A DNA stretch of 64,000 bases from Maribellus sp. YY47 (GTDB lineage: Bacteria; Bacteroidota; Bacteroidia; Bacteroidales; Prolixibacteraceae): assembly GCF_023111095.1 (NCBI RefSeq), contig NZ_JALGYW010000003.1:131446-195445 (forward strand). Direction: 5' to 3'. The translations under genes and the position numbers were made by a program. Under the pieces are notes generated by a model, which ran no database searches, was not told where the DNA came from, and was given only the letters and a program-made list of their open reading frames with translations. This document shows, one piece after another, positions 35,383-43,903 of the stretch (position 1 is the first letter of the stretch; each line of letters starts with the position of its first letter).

Positions 35383-35403
35383 AAGATACTTAACATACTT
35401 TAA

Positions 35404-35437
35404 AAGCGGCTTCACCTAAAAATGGAGCCGTTTTTTT
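35404..35437 (+). terminator. Terminator after the GH92 gene
   Basis: CGGCT (35407-35411) pairs with AGCCG (35426-35430), and CA/TG extend the stem across a mismatch. Seven T follow. Confidence 0.8.
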
Positions 35438-35456
35438 CTGAAAGTCAACTTTTAAA

Positions 35457-35540
35457 AATATCCAATTCTCAATTTTGAATGTAAAATATCCAACAAAATC
35501 CGGAAAATTGGAATTTGGGAATTCTACATTGGATGTTCTG
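35457..35540. repeat. AT-rich imperfect inverted repeat (AATATTC/TTGAAT-word type)
   Basis: ATCCAATTCTC is mirrored by GGGAATTC and TTGGAT further right. CCAACAAAATCC and AAAATTGGAATTTGG are built from the same words as the repeats at 22786, 39757 and 40802. Confidence 0.45.
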
Positions 35541-35600
35541 GATAAGAGTAACCATCTTCACTTTCATTCCTGTTGGTGATTCCCCGGAATCATGATTTTT

Positions 35601-36548
35601 TTATGACGTGTACAACCTCCCCTGCCAGGTATTTCGCTCAGCAAGGCGTTTTTCAACTTTGGCTACAAATTCAAAGTTTTTAAGCCCCCACTTGGGTGCG
35701 ATCAGCATGTCGGGCGGCGCCTGGCTGATAAAGCGCTCTACAATAATTTTCGGATTCAGCAACTCGAGGTAATCCACCACCAGTTCGATGTATTCTTCTG
35801 CAGTGTAAAGCTTAAACTGTCCGGGGTTTTCGTTGTATTGCCGTTCCAGAATAGTACCGCGATGAATTTGAAGCTGATGTAACTTCAGGTTTTTTACCGG
35901 CAATTCTGAGACGGTTCGCGCCTGATCAAGCAGTTCATCGCGGCTTTCGCCCGGAAGTCCCAGAATCATGTGTGCACAGTTGTTAATTCCCCGCTTGGCG
36001 GTTTCTTCCAGCGCCCATACCGATTCAGAAAAACTATGTCCACGATTGATGCTTTCCAAAGTACGGTCGAGATGCGATTCCAGTCCAAGCTCAACCATTA
36101 CGTATACTTTCCTGCTCAATTCGGCCAAATAATCCAGCAACTCAGGATAAACCGCATCGGGCCGGGTTGAAATGACCAGACCCACAATTTTCGGGTGCTC
36201 CAGCGCCTCTTCATACAAACGTTTTAAATCGTCGAGTGGCGCATAAGTGTTAGTGTAGGCCTGGAAATAGGCCAAAAACTTCATGGCCTCGTATTTCTGT
36301 GCAAAGAAATCGATTCCTTTCTGCACCTGGCTGCTTACGCTGTTTTCCAGATTGCAATAGGTAGGCTTAAAGGTTTTGTTGTTGCAATACGTGCATCCGC
36401 CCAACCCTTTTGAGCCATCACGATTGGGACAGGTAAATCCGGCATCGATCGATACCTTCTGCACCCGCTCCGAAAAAAGCATTCTGAAATATGTAGGAAA
36501 ATCGTTGTACCGGCGCCCGTGCCCCCAACTATAAACTGTTTCACCCAT
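35601..36548 (-). CDS. TIGR01212 (YhcC) family radical SAM protein
   Basis: A 315-residue radical SAM enzyme of the YhcC/TIGR01212 family. The N-terminus MGETVYSWGHGRRYNDFPTY is family-like and fixes the ATG at 36548, 20 bp behind a TACTTTTG box; the frame extends upstream from a TTG through that promoter box, which cannot be coding. The cluster Cys are C40, C52 and C55 with the long first spacing typical of this group (FTCPNRDGSKGLGGCTYC). Other motifs: YFQAYTNTYAPL, STRPDAV, VELGLES and HMILGLPGESRDE. The substrate is unknown; a role in RNA or protein modification is often assumed. Confidence 0.9.
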   Translation of the reverse strand: MGETVYSWGHGRRYNDFPTYFRMLFSERVQKVSIDAGFTCPNRDGSKGLGGCTYCNNKTFKPTYCNLENSVSSQVQKGIDFFAQKYEAMKFLAYFQAYTNTYAPLDDLKRLYEEALEHPKIVGLVISTRPDAVYPELLDYLAELSRKVYVMVELGLESHLDRTLESINRGHSFSESVWALEETAKRGINNCAHMILGLPGESRDELLDQARTVSELPVKNLKLHQLQIHRGTILERQYNENPGQFKLYTAEEYIELVVDYLELLNPKIIVERFISQAPPDMLIAPKWGLKNFEFVAKVEKRLAERNTWQGRLYTS

Positions 36549-36567
36549 TGGCAGTTGATTGATGCCG

Positions 36568-36575
36568 CAAAAGTA
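36568..36575 (-). promoter_or_regulatory. -7 box of the YhcC-family gene
   Basis: TACTTTTG on the minus strand, 19 bp from the ATG, giving a leader of roughly 14 nt. Confidence 0.7.
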
Positions 36576-36710
36576 GATAAAATTTGGGAGGAGCCTCCAC
36601 AAGAGAAAAACTTATCAACAGCTCTTGAAAACTTTAAACCATTCTTCTCCCAATTCCGTTTTGTTTCAAAATTCTTATGCCTATTTTTATTTTAAGTTAA
36701 TTGAAGGATT

Positions 36711-38237
36711 ATGTTTTCAGAAAAGGATAAACAACAGATCAGGCAACGTGGGAGTGAATTACATACCGTTCTGACACAAATCGAAAATTTCAAAAAAGGC
36801 TTTCCCTTTCTTCCTATCAGGGAAGCAGCTTCTGTCGGCAACGGCATCATACAGCTGACTCCGGAAAACCTGGCAAAACGAATCGAATTATACGACGAGA
36901 AAGTAGCCAAAGGTATCAAACCCTTAAAATTTGTACCTGCGTCGGGAGCTGCCAGCCGCATGTTCAAAGCGCTTTTCGAAGGTTTGGAAGCGTTTGAAAC
37001 AGCATCGGAAGAAGAAGTAACAGCCAACAACAAAGACGTAAAGCAATACCTCGAAGAACTGGATAAATTTGCTTTTGCCGATGAATTAAAAGAAGCGATT
37101 GAAGCTGACGGAGCAGCATTAAACGCCAAAACAAAAGTGGAGTACCTGCTCTCGGACAAGGGGCTTGATTACGGATCAAAACCCAAAGGGCTGCTGAAAT
37201 TTCACTCGTACGAATCAGGAGCCAGAACACCGTTTGAAGAACATTTGGTGGAAGGTGCAAAATATGCCTGCGATGCAACAGGCAAGGTAAAAATACATTT
37301 TACGGTTTCGCCCGAACATCAGGAAGGATTTGAAACACTGCTGAACAATGTAAAAGAAAAGTACGAAGAAGAACTCGGAGTAAGGTTTGACATTAGTTTC
37401 AGTCAGCAAAAACCGGCTACCGATACCATTGCCGTTGATTTAAAAAACGAACCGTTCCTGAATCCGGATGGCAGTTTACTTTTCCGGCCGGCGGGACACG
37501 GAGCGCTGATCGAAAACCTGAACGATCTCGACGCAGATGTCATTTTCATCAAAAACATCGACAATGTGGTGCCCGACCGCTTAAAACAGGCAACGATCGA
37601 CTACAAAAAAGCGCTGGCAGGTGTACTGTTAAAACATCAGCAAAAACTGTTTATCTACCAAAAAGAGCTAAACGAAAAACACCCGGTAGCCTTACAAAGT
37701 GGCTTCCTGGCAGAAGTCGCCAATTTTTTGGAGAACACGCTGAACACCAAGCCGGAGACCAATCATTACTACACCGAAAAAGACGAGTTATACCATTACC
37801 TGAAAGAAAAACTAAATCGTCCGTTGCGCGTGTGCGGAATGGTACGCAACCAAGGTGAACCCGGAGGAGGGCCATTCTGGGCCATGAACCCCGACGGAAC
37901 CGTTTCGCTGCAGGTGGTGGAGAGTTCGCAGATCGATCCCGATAGTGTACAGCAACAAAGCATTGCCAAAAATGCCACACACTTTAATCCGGTTGATTTG
38001 GTTTGTGCGGTTAAAGATTACAAAGGCGAAAAGTACGATCTCAGAAACTATACTGATCCGGAAACCGGTTTTATTTCAAAAAAATCGAAAGACGGAAAAG
38101 AACTGAAAGCGCAAGAGCTTCCGGGACTTTGGAACGGCGCCATGAGCAATTGGAACACGCTGTTTGTTGAAGTACCGATTGAAACATTTAACCCCGTAAA
38201 AACAGTGAACGATTTGTTGCGCGAACAACATCTTTAA
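36711..38237 (+). CDS. DUF4301 protein (nucleotidyltransferase-like)
   Basis: A 508-residue soluble protein of the DUF4301 family, found mainly in Bacteroidota. The segment FVPASGAASRMFKALF at about residue 76 resembles the glycine-rich nucleotide loop of sugar-1-phosphate nucleotidyltransferases (G-x-x-x-R), and RPAGHGALIENLNDLD with IKNIDNVVPDR at about residue 270 resembles the UTP-binding and product-site segments of the UDP-sugar pyrophosphorylase fold. Activity has not, to my knowledge, been settled. It is likely expressed together with the TPR gene 54 bp downstream. Confidence 0.85.
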   Translation: MFSEKDKQQIRQRGSELHTVLTQIENFKKGFPFLPIREAASVGNGIIQLTPENLAKRIELYDEKVAKGIKPLKFVPASGAASRMFKALFEGLEAFETASEEEVTANNKDVKQYLEELDKFAFADELKEAIEADGAALNAKTKVEYLLSDKGLDYGSKPKGLLKFHSYESGARTPFEEHLVEGAKYACDATGKVKIHFTVSPEHQEGFETLLNNVKEKYEEELGVRFDISFSQQKPATDTIAVDLKNEPFLNPDGSLLFRPAGHGALIENLNDLDADVIFIKNIDNVVPDRLKQATIDYKKALAGVLLKHQQKLFIYQKELNEKHPVALQSGFLAEVANFLENTLNTKPETNHYYTEKDELYHYLKEKLNRPLRVCGMVRNQGEPGGGPFWAMNPDGTVSLQVVESSQIDPDSVQQQSIAKNATHFNPVDLVCAVKDYKGEKYDLRNYTDPETGFISKKSKDGKELKAQELPGLWNGAMSNWNTLFVEVPIETFNPVKTVNDLLREQHL

Positions 38238-38291
38238 TACTGTTTTTGTGTTTACGGCTTAATTATTAATTTCGCGAACTCATTTGGAGCA

Positions 38292-39704
38292 ATGAACGAG
38301 GAAAGAGATAATTACAGGGAAGAGGATATGAGCGAAGCTGTTCAGCAGTTTAAAAGCTCACTTATTTCCGGAAGAAAAAAATATTTTGATGTTGCTGAAT
38401 TCGAAGGAATTGCAGAGGTTCTAATGGAAGAAGGTGACCTCAATTCATCAGAAATAGCGATACAGCAAGGCATTCAGATCCATCCGAATGCCATTCCGCT
38501 TCAGCTAAAATATGCACAAATACTGATTAGCAAAGGAAAATACAACCTGGCTCACCAGTACCTCGACTTTGCAGAACGGGTCGAAACCCAAAATCCGGAC
38601 GTTCACCTGTTGAAAGGATCAGCGTGGTTGATCACCGGCAATGAAATCAGGGCTCAGAAATCGTTCAAAAAAGCCGTAAAATTTGCTGATGGCGAAGAAG
38701 ATGAGATTTTGTATCACATTGGATCGGCTTATGTTCAGATCGGCGAAATGAAAAAAGCGGTTTCTTATTTTGAAGAAGCGCTGGAATACAATCCAAACAA
38801 CGAAATGGTTTTGTACGACCTTGCTTTTTTCTGTGATCAGATGGGCGATTACGACCGCAGTATTGAATTCTACAATCGTTTTATCGATAACGATACCTAC
38901 AATTACACGGCCTGGTTTAACCTTGGGATTGTGTTCAATAAAGCCGACATGCACGATAAGGCAATCGAAGCTTATGAGTATGCTCTGGCGATCAACGAGA
39001 GTTTCAACATGGCACTTTTCAATATCGGAAATGCACTGGCCAACGCCAATCGCTTTGAAGAGGCCATTGAAAAATACCACGAATACCTTGAGCTGGAGCC
39101 CGATAACGACGATGCCTATTGCTATATTGGCGAATGCTGGCTGAACCTCGACAATAGTCAGAAATCGGAGTATTATTACCAGAAAGCCGTGAATATGAAC
39201 CCCGAAAACGATACTGCGTGGTTTGGGATCGGGTTGATTATGTGGATCGAGCAAAAGTTTGACGAAGCTATCGTCTTTATTCGGAAAGCCATCAAACTCG
39301 ATAAAGACAACTCAGAATACTGGCTCACGCTGGGCAAGGTTTACACCGACGCAAAAAAAGTTCCGGAAGCCGTGAAAGCCTTTAAACAAGGGGCAAAGAT
39401 CGATTCGGAAAATTCTGAGATCTGGTTAACATGGGCCGAACTTTACCGGAAAGAGGGCGAAAAAGAACAGTCGATCGAGGTAATTAAGAAAGCCATCGCA
39501 AAAAACGACGACTCCATGCTGAAATACCGGTTGGTAGCCTTATTGCTCGAAGATAAAAACCAAAAAGAAGCTTTTTCCTGGTTAAAGGTTGCCATGAAGC
39601 AGGATTTTGGCAACATCAACTATCTCTTCGACATTTATCCGAAATCGTTAAAAAGCAAACGACTGAAAAAAGTAGTCGACGAATTCAGAAAGGGAGAAAA
39701 ATAG
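38292..39704 (+). CDS. Tetratricopeptide repeat protein
   Basis: A 470-residue soluble protein made of about eleven TPR units from residue 45 to the end (for example AWFNLGIVFNKADMHDKAIE and NPNNEMVLYDLAFFCDQMGDY). No signal peptide or membrane segment is seen, so it acts in the cytoplasm as a protein-binding scaffold. The partner is unknown. It lies 54 bp behind the DUF4301 gene and is conserved in Bacteroidota. Confidence 0.9.
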   Translation: MNEERDNYREEDMSEAVQQFKSSLISGRKKYFDVAEFEGIAEVLMEEGDLNSSEIAIQQGIQIHPNAIPLQLKYAQILISKGKYNLAHQYLDFAERVETQNPDVHLLKGSAWLITGNEIRAQKSFKKAVKFADGEEDEILYHIGSAYVQIGEMKKAVSYFEEALEYNPNNEMVLYDLAFFCDQMGDYDRSIEFYNRFIDNDTYNYTAWFNLGIVFNKADMHDKAIEAYEYALAINESFNMALFNIGNALANANRFEEAIEKYHEYLELEPDNDDAYCYIGECWLNLDNSQKSEYYYQKAVNMNPENDTAWFGIGLIMWIEQKFDEAIVFIRKAIKLDKDNSEYWLTLGKVYTDAKKVPEAVKAFKQGAKIDSENSEIWLTWAELYRKEGEKEQSIEVIKKAIAKNDDSMLKYRLVALLLEDKNQKEAFSWLKVAMKQDFGNINYLFDIYPKSLKSKRLKKVVDEFRKGEK

Positions 39705-39756
39705 CCGCTTCCCCTTTCCATATACCCTATATTTTGTATTTTGGCACCTCATTTAA

Positions 39757-39827
39757 ATTGTGCATTGAATACGGATTATTCATTGTTGAATAGTGAAATA
39801 CCAATGTTCAATTTCCAATAATCATGT
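39757..39827. repeat. AT-rich imperfect inverted repeat (AATATTC/TTGAAT-word type)
   Basis: GTGCATTGAATACGG, ATTATTCATTGTTGAATAG, CCAATGTTCAATTTCCAATAATCAT: alternating ATTGAAT/TTCAAT words able to fold back on each other. It lies directly before the DUF368 start. Confidence 0.45.
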
Positions 39828-39833
39828 TTTAAA

Positions 39834-40769
39834 ATGAACAGAACAGCAAAAGATTACTTCCTTTTAGTGCTCAAGGGAATGGGCATGGGCGCAGCAGATG
39901 TGGTACCGGGTGTTTCGGGCGGAACCATTGCTTTTATTTCCGGAATTTACGAAGAATTGATCAACTCGATAAAATCAATCAACCTGAAAGCAGTGAAACT
40001 GTTTTTTACCGGCAAGTTCGCCGAATTCTGGAAAGCCATAAACGGCACCTTCCTTTTGAGTGTGGTTGCCGGAATCGGGATCAGCGTTTTTTCGCTGGCA
40101 AAAGGGCTCGAGTTTTTACTCACCCACTACCCGATTTTGGTGTGGTCGTTCTTTTTTGGATTGATTGTAGCTTCTGCCATTTATGTAGCCCGCTCGATTA
40201 AAACGTGGAATGCCGGAACCATTATTTCAGGGTTGATCGGGATTGCAATTGCCTATGCCATTACCGTTATCAGCCCGGCCGAAGCCAACACCGCTTACTG
40301 GTTTGTTTTTATCTCGGGAATGATCGCTATTTGCGCCATGATCCTCCCTGGAATTTCAGGTAGCTTTATCCTGGTACTACTCGGCATGTACAAATTTATT
40401 TTGGGGGCGGTTGGCGATATGAACATTGCCGTGATCTTTACGTTTCTGGTAGGTGCAGCCATCGGCATTATCTCGTTCTCCAACGTTCTTTCATGGCTAC
40501 TCAAAAAATACCACAACCTGACAATTGCGATGCTGGCAGGTTTTATGGTGGGTTCGCTGAACAAGGTTTGGCCGTGGAAAGAAGTGACAGAAACCATTAT
40601 CGACCGTCATGGAGAACTAAAACCGATTGCTGAAAGAAATATCCTTCCGGGAACCTACGAACAGATTACCGGGCACGAAGCATGGATGCTGGGAGCCTTT
40701 GCACTGGTGATCGTTGGTTTTGTGCTGATATTTGTAGTGGAAGGAATCGGAAAAAAACTTTCGAAGTAA
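39834..40769 (+). CDS. DUF368 polyprenyl-phosphate translocase (PopT-like)
   Basis: A 311-residue inner-membrane protein with about eight to nine helices. The family motif GMGMGAADVVPGVSGGTIAFISGIYEEL at residues 15-42 (seen as AADVVPGVSGGT) and its partner PGISGSFILVLLGMY near residue 180 are the two pseudo-repeat signatures of DUF368. Family members (PopT) were recently shown to flip undecaprenyl phosphate back across the membrane for reuse in peptidoglycan and polysaccharide synthesis. Intergenic repeats on both sides make co-transcription with neighbours uncertain. Confidence 0.9.
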   Translation: MNRTAKDYFLLVLKGMGMGAADVVPGVSGGTIAFISGIYEELINSIKSINLKAVKLFFTGKFAEFWKAINGTFLLSVVAGIGISVFSLAKGLEFLLTHYPILVWSFFFGLIVASAIYVARSIKTWNAGTIISGLIGIAIAYAITVISPAEANTAYWFVFISGMIAICAMILPGISGSFILVLLGMYKFILGAVGDMNIAVIFTFLVGAAIGIISFSNVLSWLLKKYHNLTIAMLAGFMVGSLNKVWPWKEVTETIIDRHGELKPIAERNILPGTYEQITGHEAWMLGAFALVIVGFVLIFVVEGIGKKLSK

Positions 40770-40915
40770 GCAGTTGCAGTTTTCAGTTTGACAGTTTTGA
40801 TCCTGAAAAATATTAATAACCAATATTCAATGCTCAATCAATGAATATCCAACATTCAGATCAAACTCGTTTTTTATGTTGGACATTGATAAATGAATAT
40901 TCTGAATTGGAAATT
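40770..40915. repeat. Composite intergenic repeat (CAGT words, then AATATTC words)
   Basis: 40770-40800 is built from GCAGTTGCAGTTTTCAGTTTGACAG-type words (CAGT class). 40802-40915 carries CCAATATTCAATGCTCAATC, AATGAATATCCAACATTC and, as rough complements, TGTTGGACATTG and AATGAATATTCTGAATTGG. Confidence 0.5.
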
Positions 40916-40928
40916 AAAAAGTAAGAAC

Positions 40929-41678
40929 ATGAAGAAATACGGATTACTAGGATACCCACTTACCCATTCATTTTCAAAACGTTTTTTTACAGAAAAGTTT
41001 GAAACCGAAAAGATCGATTCTACTTACGATAATTTTGAGATCGACAGCATTACCAAATTTCCGGAAGTGGTAAAAAACAATCCGGAAGTGATTGGTTTCA
41101 ATGTAACCATTCCCTACAAGGAACAGGTAATTCCCTATCTCGATGATTTGAACGACGCAGCCCGCGAAATTGGCGCCGTTAACACCATCAAAGTAACAAG
41201 AAGCGGCGATTCGGTGCACCTGAAAGGCTTTAATACCGACACGTACGGATTCGAATCTTCATTATCGCCCTTGCTGAAAGAACACCATAAAAAAGCGCTG
41301 ATCCTGGGCACTGGTGGAGCTTCCAAAGCTTTAAAATATGTGCTGAATAAACTGGGTATAGAATATATTTCCGCCTCTATCGAGGAATTGAAAGAAAATG
41401 AAATCCGTTACGATGACATCGACGAAAGAATGATGCAGGAACGTTTACTCATCATTAACGCCACTCCGCTGGGCACCTACCCGAAAGTGGATACTTTCCC
41501 CAGCATTCCTTACGAATTCATCACCGATAAACACCTTCTTTTCGACCTGGTTTATAATCCGGAAGTAACGCAGTTTATGGCCAAAGGAAAGGAAAAAGGC
41601 GCGACGGTGAAAAACGGGTACGATATGTTACTCGGGCAGGCCCGCCGTTCATACCAAATCTGGAACACGGAAGATTAG
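40929..41678 (+). CDS. aroE: Shikimate dehydrogenase
   Basis: A 249-residue cytoplasmic enzyme reducing 3-dehydroshikimate to shikimate with NADPH, in aromatic amino acid synthesis. The shikimate site residues are visible: S14 and S16 (LTHSFS), the catalytic pair K64 (NVTIPYKE) and D104 (GFNTDTYG). The nucleotide loop LGTGGASKA and the C-terminal NGYDMLLGQA motif follow. The ATG at 40929 is used; the upstream in-frame ATG at 40893 falls in the repeat-derived leader. At 249 residues it is at the short end of the family. Other aro genes are not adjacent. Confidence 0.95.
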   Translation: MKKYGLLGYPLTHSFSKRFFTEKFETEKIDSTYDNFEIDSITKFPEVVKNNPEVIGFNVTIPYKEQVIPYLDDLNDAAREIGAVNTIKVTRSGDSVHLKGFNTDTYGFESSLSPLLKEHHKKALILGTGGASKALKYVLNKLGIEYISASIEELKENEIRYDDIDERMMQERLLIINATPLGTYPKVDTFPSIPYEFITDKHLLFDLVYNPEVTQFMAKGKEKGATVKNGYDMLLGQARRSYQIWNTED

Positions 41679-41765
41679 TGTGCAGTCACAGTATACAGTC
41701 ACAGTGTGTAAAAACTAAATTTTCAAAAAGCTCGCGGCTCATAGCTCATAGCACGTAGCTCAAAA
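41679..41765. repeat. Composite intergenic repeat (CAGT words, then AGCT words)
   Basis: 41680-41710 reads GTGCAGTCACAG, TATACAGTCACAGTGTG (CAGT class). 41727-41762 reads AAAAGCTCGCGGCTCATAGC, TCATAGCACGTAGCTC (AGCT class). Both classes recur elsewhere between genes of this window. Confidence 0.55.
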
Positions 41766-41767
41766 AA

Positions 41768-42250
41768 ATGGAAAAGAAAAAGATATTATTTGTTTGCCTT
41801 GGGAATATTTGCCGGTCGCCCAGTGCCGAGGCAGTTTTCAATGGCCTTATCAAACGCGAAGGTTTGACTGCTGAATTCGAAGTGGATTCGGCCGGTACCT
41901 CGGGCTGGCATGCAGGTGAGCCTGCCGACCAAAGAATGCAGTCGCATGCCATAAAACGCGGTTTTAACCTAACCAGCCTTAGCCGCAAGTTTGATCCACG
42001 AACCGATTTCGACTATTTCGATATGATTATTGGAATGGACGACAGCAACGTGGAAAACCTGAAACGAATGGCCAATGGGACTGCCGACCTGAGTAAAATC
42101 TACAAAATGACAGACTTTAGCAAAGCCTTTGATTACGACGAAGTACCCGATCCGTATTACGGTGGCGCCGATGGTTTTGAGCTGGTTTTGGATTTACTGG
42201 AAGATTCTTGCGAAGGATTGCTGGCACACATAAAAAAGAATGAGATCTAG
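41768..42250 (+). CDS. Low-molecular-weight protein-tyrosine phosphatase
   Basis: A 160-residue cytoplasmic phosphatase. The P-loop CLGNICRSP gives the catalytic C10 and R16 of the CX5R motif, with S17 following, and the general acid is in the VPDPYYGG segment near residue 128. DSAGTSGWHAGEPAD is also typical. In bacteria these enzymes counter tyrosine autokinases of polysaccharide export or act on small arsenate-type substrates; no kinase gene is near. It lies 89 bp downstream of aroE, across repeats. Confidence 0.94.
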   Translation: MEKKKILFVCLGNICRSPSAEAVFNGLIKREGLTAEFEVDSAGTSGWHAGEPADQRMQSHAIKRGFNLTSLSRKFDPRTDFDYFDMIIGMDDSNVENLKRMANGTADLSKIYKMTDFSKAFDYDEVPDPYYGGADGFELVLDLLEDSCEGLLAHIKKNEI

Positions 42251-42301
42251 GCATAAAGCTTAGATCTCATTGTCTATAGGCTGTCAATTAAAATATTCTA
42301 G

Positions 42302-42766
42302 CTATTCGAAATGGTAGAGAAAATTTACCAAAGCATCGTAAGCCGGCTTTTTTTCTCCTTCAATGTCCACCACTATTTGCACCTGGATACGGGCAATTCC
42401 CCTTAGGTTTTTAATATCGTTTAGCGAAACTGTCGCCCGAATGCGATCATTCACCTTCACAGGCGCCTGAAAACGAAGACTCTCGATGCCGTAATTCACA
42501 ATCATTTTTACGTTACGAACATCCACTACATTATACCACAAATACGTTAACATCGACAACGACAGATAACCGTGTGCAATGGTACTTCCAAATGGTGATT
42601 CTTTGGCTGCACGTTCCGGATCAGTATGAATCCACTGGTGATCCATGGTAGCATCTGCAAATTTATCGATTTGCTCCTGTGTAATCTGAACATAGTCTGA
42701 TACCCCGATCACCTGACCGAGGAGGGCTTCAAATTCTTCGTAGTTGTTGATGATTCTTTTTGCCAT
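42302..42766 (-). CDS. MaoC-family hot-dog dehydratase
   Basis: A 154-residue soluble protein of the (R)-specific enoyl-CoA hydratase type. The hydratase-2 motif is present: ATMDHQWIHTDPERAAKESPFGSTIAHGYLSLS, with the catalytic Asp and His in DHQWIH and a Ser/Gly-rich loop (given here in parts: DHQWIHTDPERA, PFGSTIAHGYLSLS). It would hydrate trans-2-enoyl-CoA or a related thioester. The ATG at 42766 is used; a TTG seven codons upstream adds no conserved residues. It is convergent to the phosphatase gene and divergent from the EamA gene. The substrate is unknown. Confidence 0.9.
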   Translation of the reverse strand: MAKRIINNYEEFEALLGQVIGVSDYVQITQEQIDKFADATMDHQWIHTDPERAAKESPFGSTIAHGYLSLSMLTYLWYNVVDVRNVKMIVNYGIESLRFQAPVKVNDRIRATVSLNDIKNLRGIARIQVQIVVDIEGEKKPAYDALVNFLYHFE

Positions 42767-42950
42767 ATCTGTAATTTGAGCTGCCAATTTAAATTTTTTT
42801 AAAAGCGTAAGAAAAGATTTACCTCACGAATCCACACATTTTAAAATCACGCCCTCTCATTTTATAGAATATTTTTACTCCATGTTCTAATTTTAAACAT
42901 AAACCCAATTATTCTGTTAATTTTCTAATCTTTGCGCTTCATAAAATTAT

Positions 42951-43871
42951 ATGAGAAATATTATAAAAAGCACCACATTTCTGGCGATTCTGGCGTGCTG
43001 GCTTTGGTCAACAGCTTTTGTCGGTGTTAAAATCGGGCTTACCTATCATACTCCGCTACAGTTTGCCGGCGTACGTTTTTTTATCTCCGGAATACTCATC
43101 TTTCTGTATTTCGGCAAACCTGCAAGGTATTTCGCGGAATTGAAAGCAAACCTGAAATTCATTCTCAAGCTTTCGCTGGTGCAAACCTTTATTCAGTATT
43201 CGCTTTTTTACAGCGGTCTGAACCTGGTCCCCAGTTCACTTGCTGCCATGATAATTGGCTCGCAACCCATGTTCATTGCACTGGTTGCACACTTTTCGTT
43301 TCATAACGATAAAATGACGCCTTTGAAAACAGGCAGTATTTTGATAGGAGTAGCAGGGATTGCAGTGATTACACTTGGCCGATCGGGCGTGGAAATGAAA
43401 GGAAGTCTTGAATACCTGGGAATTGCCTTGCTGCTGGTCAACAACATGGTAGCGGGCTATTCCAACGTCATGGTTGCCAAACATTCACAGGGCATATCGC
43501 CGGCCGTAATAAGCTCCACTTCATTAATGATTGGCGGAGTACTGTTGTCGGTTGTTTCGGTGCCGGTGGAAGGCATTCATTTAGGACCGTTTCCACCCGA
43601 ATACTGGTATGCACTGGCCTGGCTTAGTTTTTTATCGGCTGCCGCTTTTACCATCTGGAATTCGCTTTTAAAACGACCGGGCGTAAAAGTATCCCTTCTT
43701 AATGTCTGGAAATTCCTTATTCCTGTTTCGGGCGCGACACTCAGTTGGATAATCATGAAAAACGAAAATCCGGATACCCTTTCATTAACCGGAATGGCCA
43801 TTATCGCCTTATCGTTGTTGTCGCTTAACTATGCCAACCGACGGGCACAAAAACAAAAAGCCGGCTCCTGA
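42951..43871 (+). CDS. EamA/DMT-family transporter
   Basis: A 306-residue inner-membrane permease with ten helices and the internal duplication of the drug/metabolite superfamily: CWLWSTAFVGVKIGL and PLQFAGVRFFISG in the first half, VPSSLAAMIIGSQPMF and ALAWLSFLSAAAFTIWNSLL in the second. The substrate is unknown; amino acids or other metabolites are usual for export by this group. A TAATCTTTG near-consensus box lies at about 42931. The last codons double as part of a terminator hairpin for the convergent gene. Confidence 0.92.
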   Translation: MRNIIKSTTFLAILACWLWSTAFVGVKIGLTYHTPLQFAGVRFFISGILIFLYFGKPARYFAELKANLKFILKLSLVQTFIQYSLFYSGLNLVPSSLAAMIIGSQPMFIALVAHFSFHNDKMTPLKTGSILIGVAGIAVITLGRSGVEMKGSLEYLGIALLLVNNMVAGYSNVMVAKHSQGISPAVISSTSLMIGGVLLSVVSVPVEGIHLGPFPPEYWYALAWLSFLSAAAFTIWNSLLKRPGVKVSLLNVWKFLIPVSGATLSWIIMKNENPDTLSLTGMAIIALSLLSLNYANRRAQKQKAGS

Positions 43872-43883
43872 CGAAACCGGCTT
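43846..43883 (-). terminator. Terminator of the DUF1080 gene, embedded in the EamA gene end
   Basis: On the minus strand AAGCCGG (43883-43877) pairs with CCGGCTT (43864-43858), followed by TTTTGTTTTTG. The tail lies in the coding sequence for the EamA C-terminus, a lysine/glutamine-rich AQKQKAGS. The same stem overlaps the EamA stop codon. Confidence 0.75.
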
Positions 43884-43903
43884 CCACGTTGTATACAATA
43901 TCT

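Noticed and set aside
38619-39254. A 211-codon frame antisense to the TPR gene
   Set aside because: It arises from the repeated TPR codons on the other strand.
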